Assembly (NCBI RefSeq): GCF_009911795.1 | Contig: NZ_CP047898.1 | Location: 1,736,001 to 1,800,000, forward strand | Length of the DNA stretch: 64,000 nt | Reading direction: 5' to 3' | DNA from: Pseudarthrobacter psychrotolerans | Lineage (GTDB): Bacteria; Actinomycetota; Actinomycetes; Actinomycetales; Micrococcaceae | In this document: positions 62,993 through 64,000 of the stretch, in pieces | How positions within the stretch are numbered: position 1 is the first letter of the stretch | How the letters are laid out: the number at the start of each line of letters is the position of its first letter | The notes under the pieces: model-generated | Seen by the model: only the letters and a program-made list of their open reading frames with translations | Database searches by the model: none | What the model was told of the DNA's origin: nothing | Made by a program: the position numbers and the translations under genes

Positions 62993-63534
62993 AGGACCCT
63001 CGGTTCCTTGTGCTCGACCTCAGCGCCCTCGTCGTCGGAGGGGACGTGGACGTCGGTGATGTCGATATTGACTTCGGTCACTTCCAACCCCACGATGTCC
63101 TCGACGGCATGATAGATGGCGTTACGGACGTCCCCGGCAACGTCCTGCAGGGGGTGCGGATACTCGACAACCAGGGACACGTCGACGGCGGCCTGGGTTT
63201 TTCCGACCTCCACACTGATGCCCTGGGATAGATCTGTCTGGCCCACGGCCCCGCGCAGCGCGCCCATGGCGCGGGCGGCACCGCCGCCGAGCGCGTAGAC
63301 GCCCGGGATGTCCCGGGTGGCAATCCCGGCGACCTTGGCCACGACCGCATCTGCGATGGTCGTCTGCCCCTTCCCTTCCCGGCCGCCGGTCCGGCGGTCA
63401 GCAGCCGGCGGCTTCACCGGCGACACGGCCGACGACGCCGCGGAGTCCGCGGAGTCCGCGGACGGCGGGCCGGAGGACTCGGCGAACGAATTAACGGTCT
63501 CGGTGTGCTGCAGCTCATTGGGCTCGTTGATCAA
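62989..63534 (-). CDS. Asp23/Gls24-family alkaline shock protein
   Basis: About 181 residues from TTG 63534, which has GGAG eight bases upstream; ATG 63567 or GTG 63543 are alternatives. A Ser/Ala/Pro-rich N-terminus precedes the Asp23 domain (about 65-175): IADAVVAKVAGIATRDIPGV, GISVEVGKTQAAVDVSLVVE, AIYHAVEDIVGLEVTEVNID. First full gene of the cluster and the closest to classical Asp23. Confidence 0.82.
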   Translation of the reverse strand: MINEPNELQHTETVNSFAESSGPPSADSADSAASSAVSPVKPPAADRRTGGREGKGQTTIADAVVAKVAGIATRDIPGVYALGGGAARAMGALRGAVGQTDLSQGISVEVGKTQAAVDVSLVVEYPHPLQDVAGDVRNAIYHAVEDIVGLEVTEVNIDITDVHVPSDDEGAEVEHKEPRVL

Positions 63535-63706
63535 AACACTCACTCCTGGATCCGAATCAGCGGTCATCCCGGTGATGCCGTCACCCCTTAGACGCCCCGC
63601 CCCGGCCCTGTCGCACGCCCAAATGGCTGTGATATTGATCACATGCAGTTCCGGGCGCTATCCGCCCCGCCCAAAAAGCCGACTCAGACAGGCATGGAGC
63701 CGGCGG

Positions 63707-63928
63707 TCAGGACCGGCCGTTGCTCCGGCGCCGGTAGGCGAAATATGCCAGCGAGGCCGCTGCGGCGAGAAGCAGGCAGCCGGCCAGAATCGCCGAGACG
63801 ACAGTCGGCCCGGACAGCAGCAGGGCGAAGCCTCCGGCCAGGCACGCCGGCGGAAGGAGAATAGCCGCGATCCAGAACCAGGGGCCATGCCGGCCCAAAC
63901 CGGACCGGCCCTCCCGTGGCCCGGTCAC
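63707..63928 (-). CDS. small two-helix membrane protein
   Basis: 73 residues, GTG start. Two helices (WFWIAAILLPPACLAGGFAL; VVSAILAGCLLLAAAASLAY) and a basic C-terminus. Its start overlaps the stop of an upstream frame (GTGA). Near the Asp23 cluster but with 170 bases between. Confidence 0.65.
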   Translation of the reverse strand: MTGPREGRSGLGRHGPWFWIAAILLPPACLAGGFALLLSGPTVVSAILAGCLLLAAAASLAYFAYRRRSNGRS

Positions 63929-63999
63929 AGGGTTCCCCTGCCGTGCCGGGAACCATCCCGGTGCCGTGGGGCGTTACTCATCCGGCCCGCCTGTCCCCG
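63925..63999 (-). CDS. possible 3' end of a gene running out of the window
   Basis: Frame open from the window edge to a TGA at 63925 (RMSNAPRHRDGSRHGRGTL). The stop overlaps the next GTG. Could equally be an 18-codon leader from the ATG inside. Low support. Confidence 0.25.
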   Translation of the reverse strand, partial: RGQAGRMSNAPRHRDGSRHGRGTL

Positions 64000-64000
64000 G

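Overview
The window reads as chromosome of a high-GC actinobacterium of the Arthrobacter/Pseudarthrobacter type. Evidence: strongly GC3-biased codons; the fdxA-dapC pair and a divergent dapE/dapD pair of succinylase-branch lysine synthesis; a fused DppD-DppF-type ATPase; an Lsr2 relic; and several leaderless promoters with a TANNNT -10 box six bases before the start codon. The genus is inferred from overall look, not from a marker gene.

Layout. (1) 1-22.1 kb, core: glutamate-type ABC importer (gluBCD end), dapE <-> dapD plus a membrane-anchored lysozyme-like protein, an unknown protein, tetR <-> galE, gltA, fdxA-dapC, an SH3-like small protein, typA, an SGNH lipoprotein, and a five-gene peptide ABC importer. 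(2) 22.1-41.5 kb, an integrative element. It is bounded by a 15-bp direct repeat resembling the 3' end of ychF, has TTGCGGACT arm repeats at both ends, and carries a tyrosine integrase, an excisionase-like HTH protein, an XRE regulator, a RepA-like ATPase and an iteron cluster. Its cargo is defensive: a toxin-antitoxin-SecB chaperone (TAC) triad and an operon of C5-cytosine methyltransferase, a giant sacsin-like GHKL ATPase, a MORC-like GHKL ATPase, a PD-(D/E)XK protein and a Z1 helicase-like ATPase. (3) 41.5-59.5 kb, a gene-poor patchwork: decayed helicase-associated-domain genes, a duplicated acetyltransferase leader, small membrane proteins, an XRE/DUF2975 pair with a 16-bp inverted-repeat operator, an IS3-family element inserted in a response-regulator gene, a GH26-like lipoprotein, an Hpt-like protein lacking its histidine, and an Lsr2 relic. 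(4) 59.5-64 kb, an ECF sigma factor, a zinc-finger anti-sigma-like protein and a string of Asp23/AmaP/DUF2273-type envelope-stress genes.

The most striking system is the methyltransferase + double-GHKL + nuclease + Z1 operon. It fits MORC-type restriction-modification neighbourhoods known from comparative genomics, with two different GHKL ATPases side by side. Its TAC neighbour would help hold the island in the genome.

Caution on sequence quality: at least eight otherwise intact genes (galE, the second peptide-binding protein twice, Z1, the HTH/HA gene, Lsr2, an Asp23-like gene, DUF6286) each become open if one base is added, mostly to a C/G run. All errors go the same way (missing base), which suggests undercalled homopolymers in the assembly rather than true pseudogenes.
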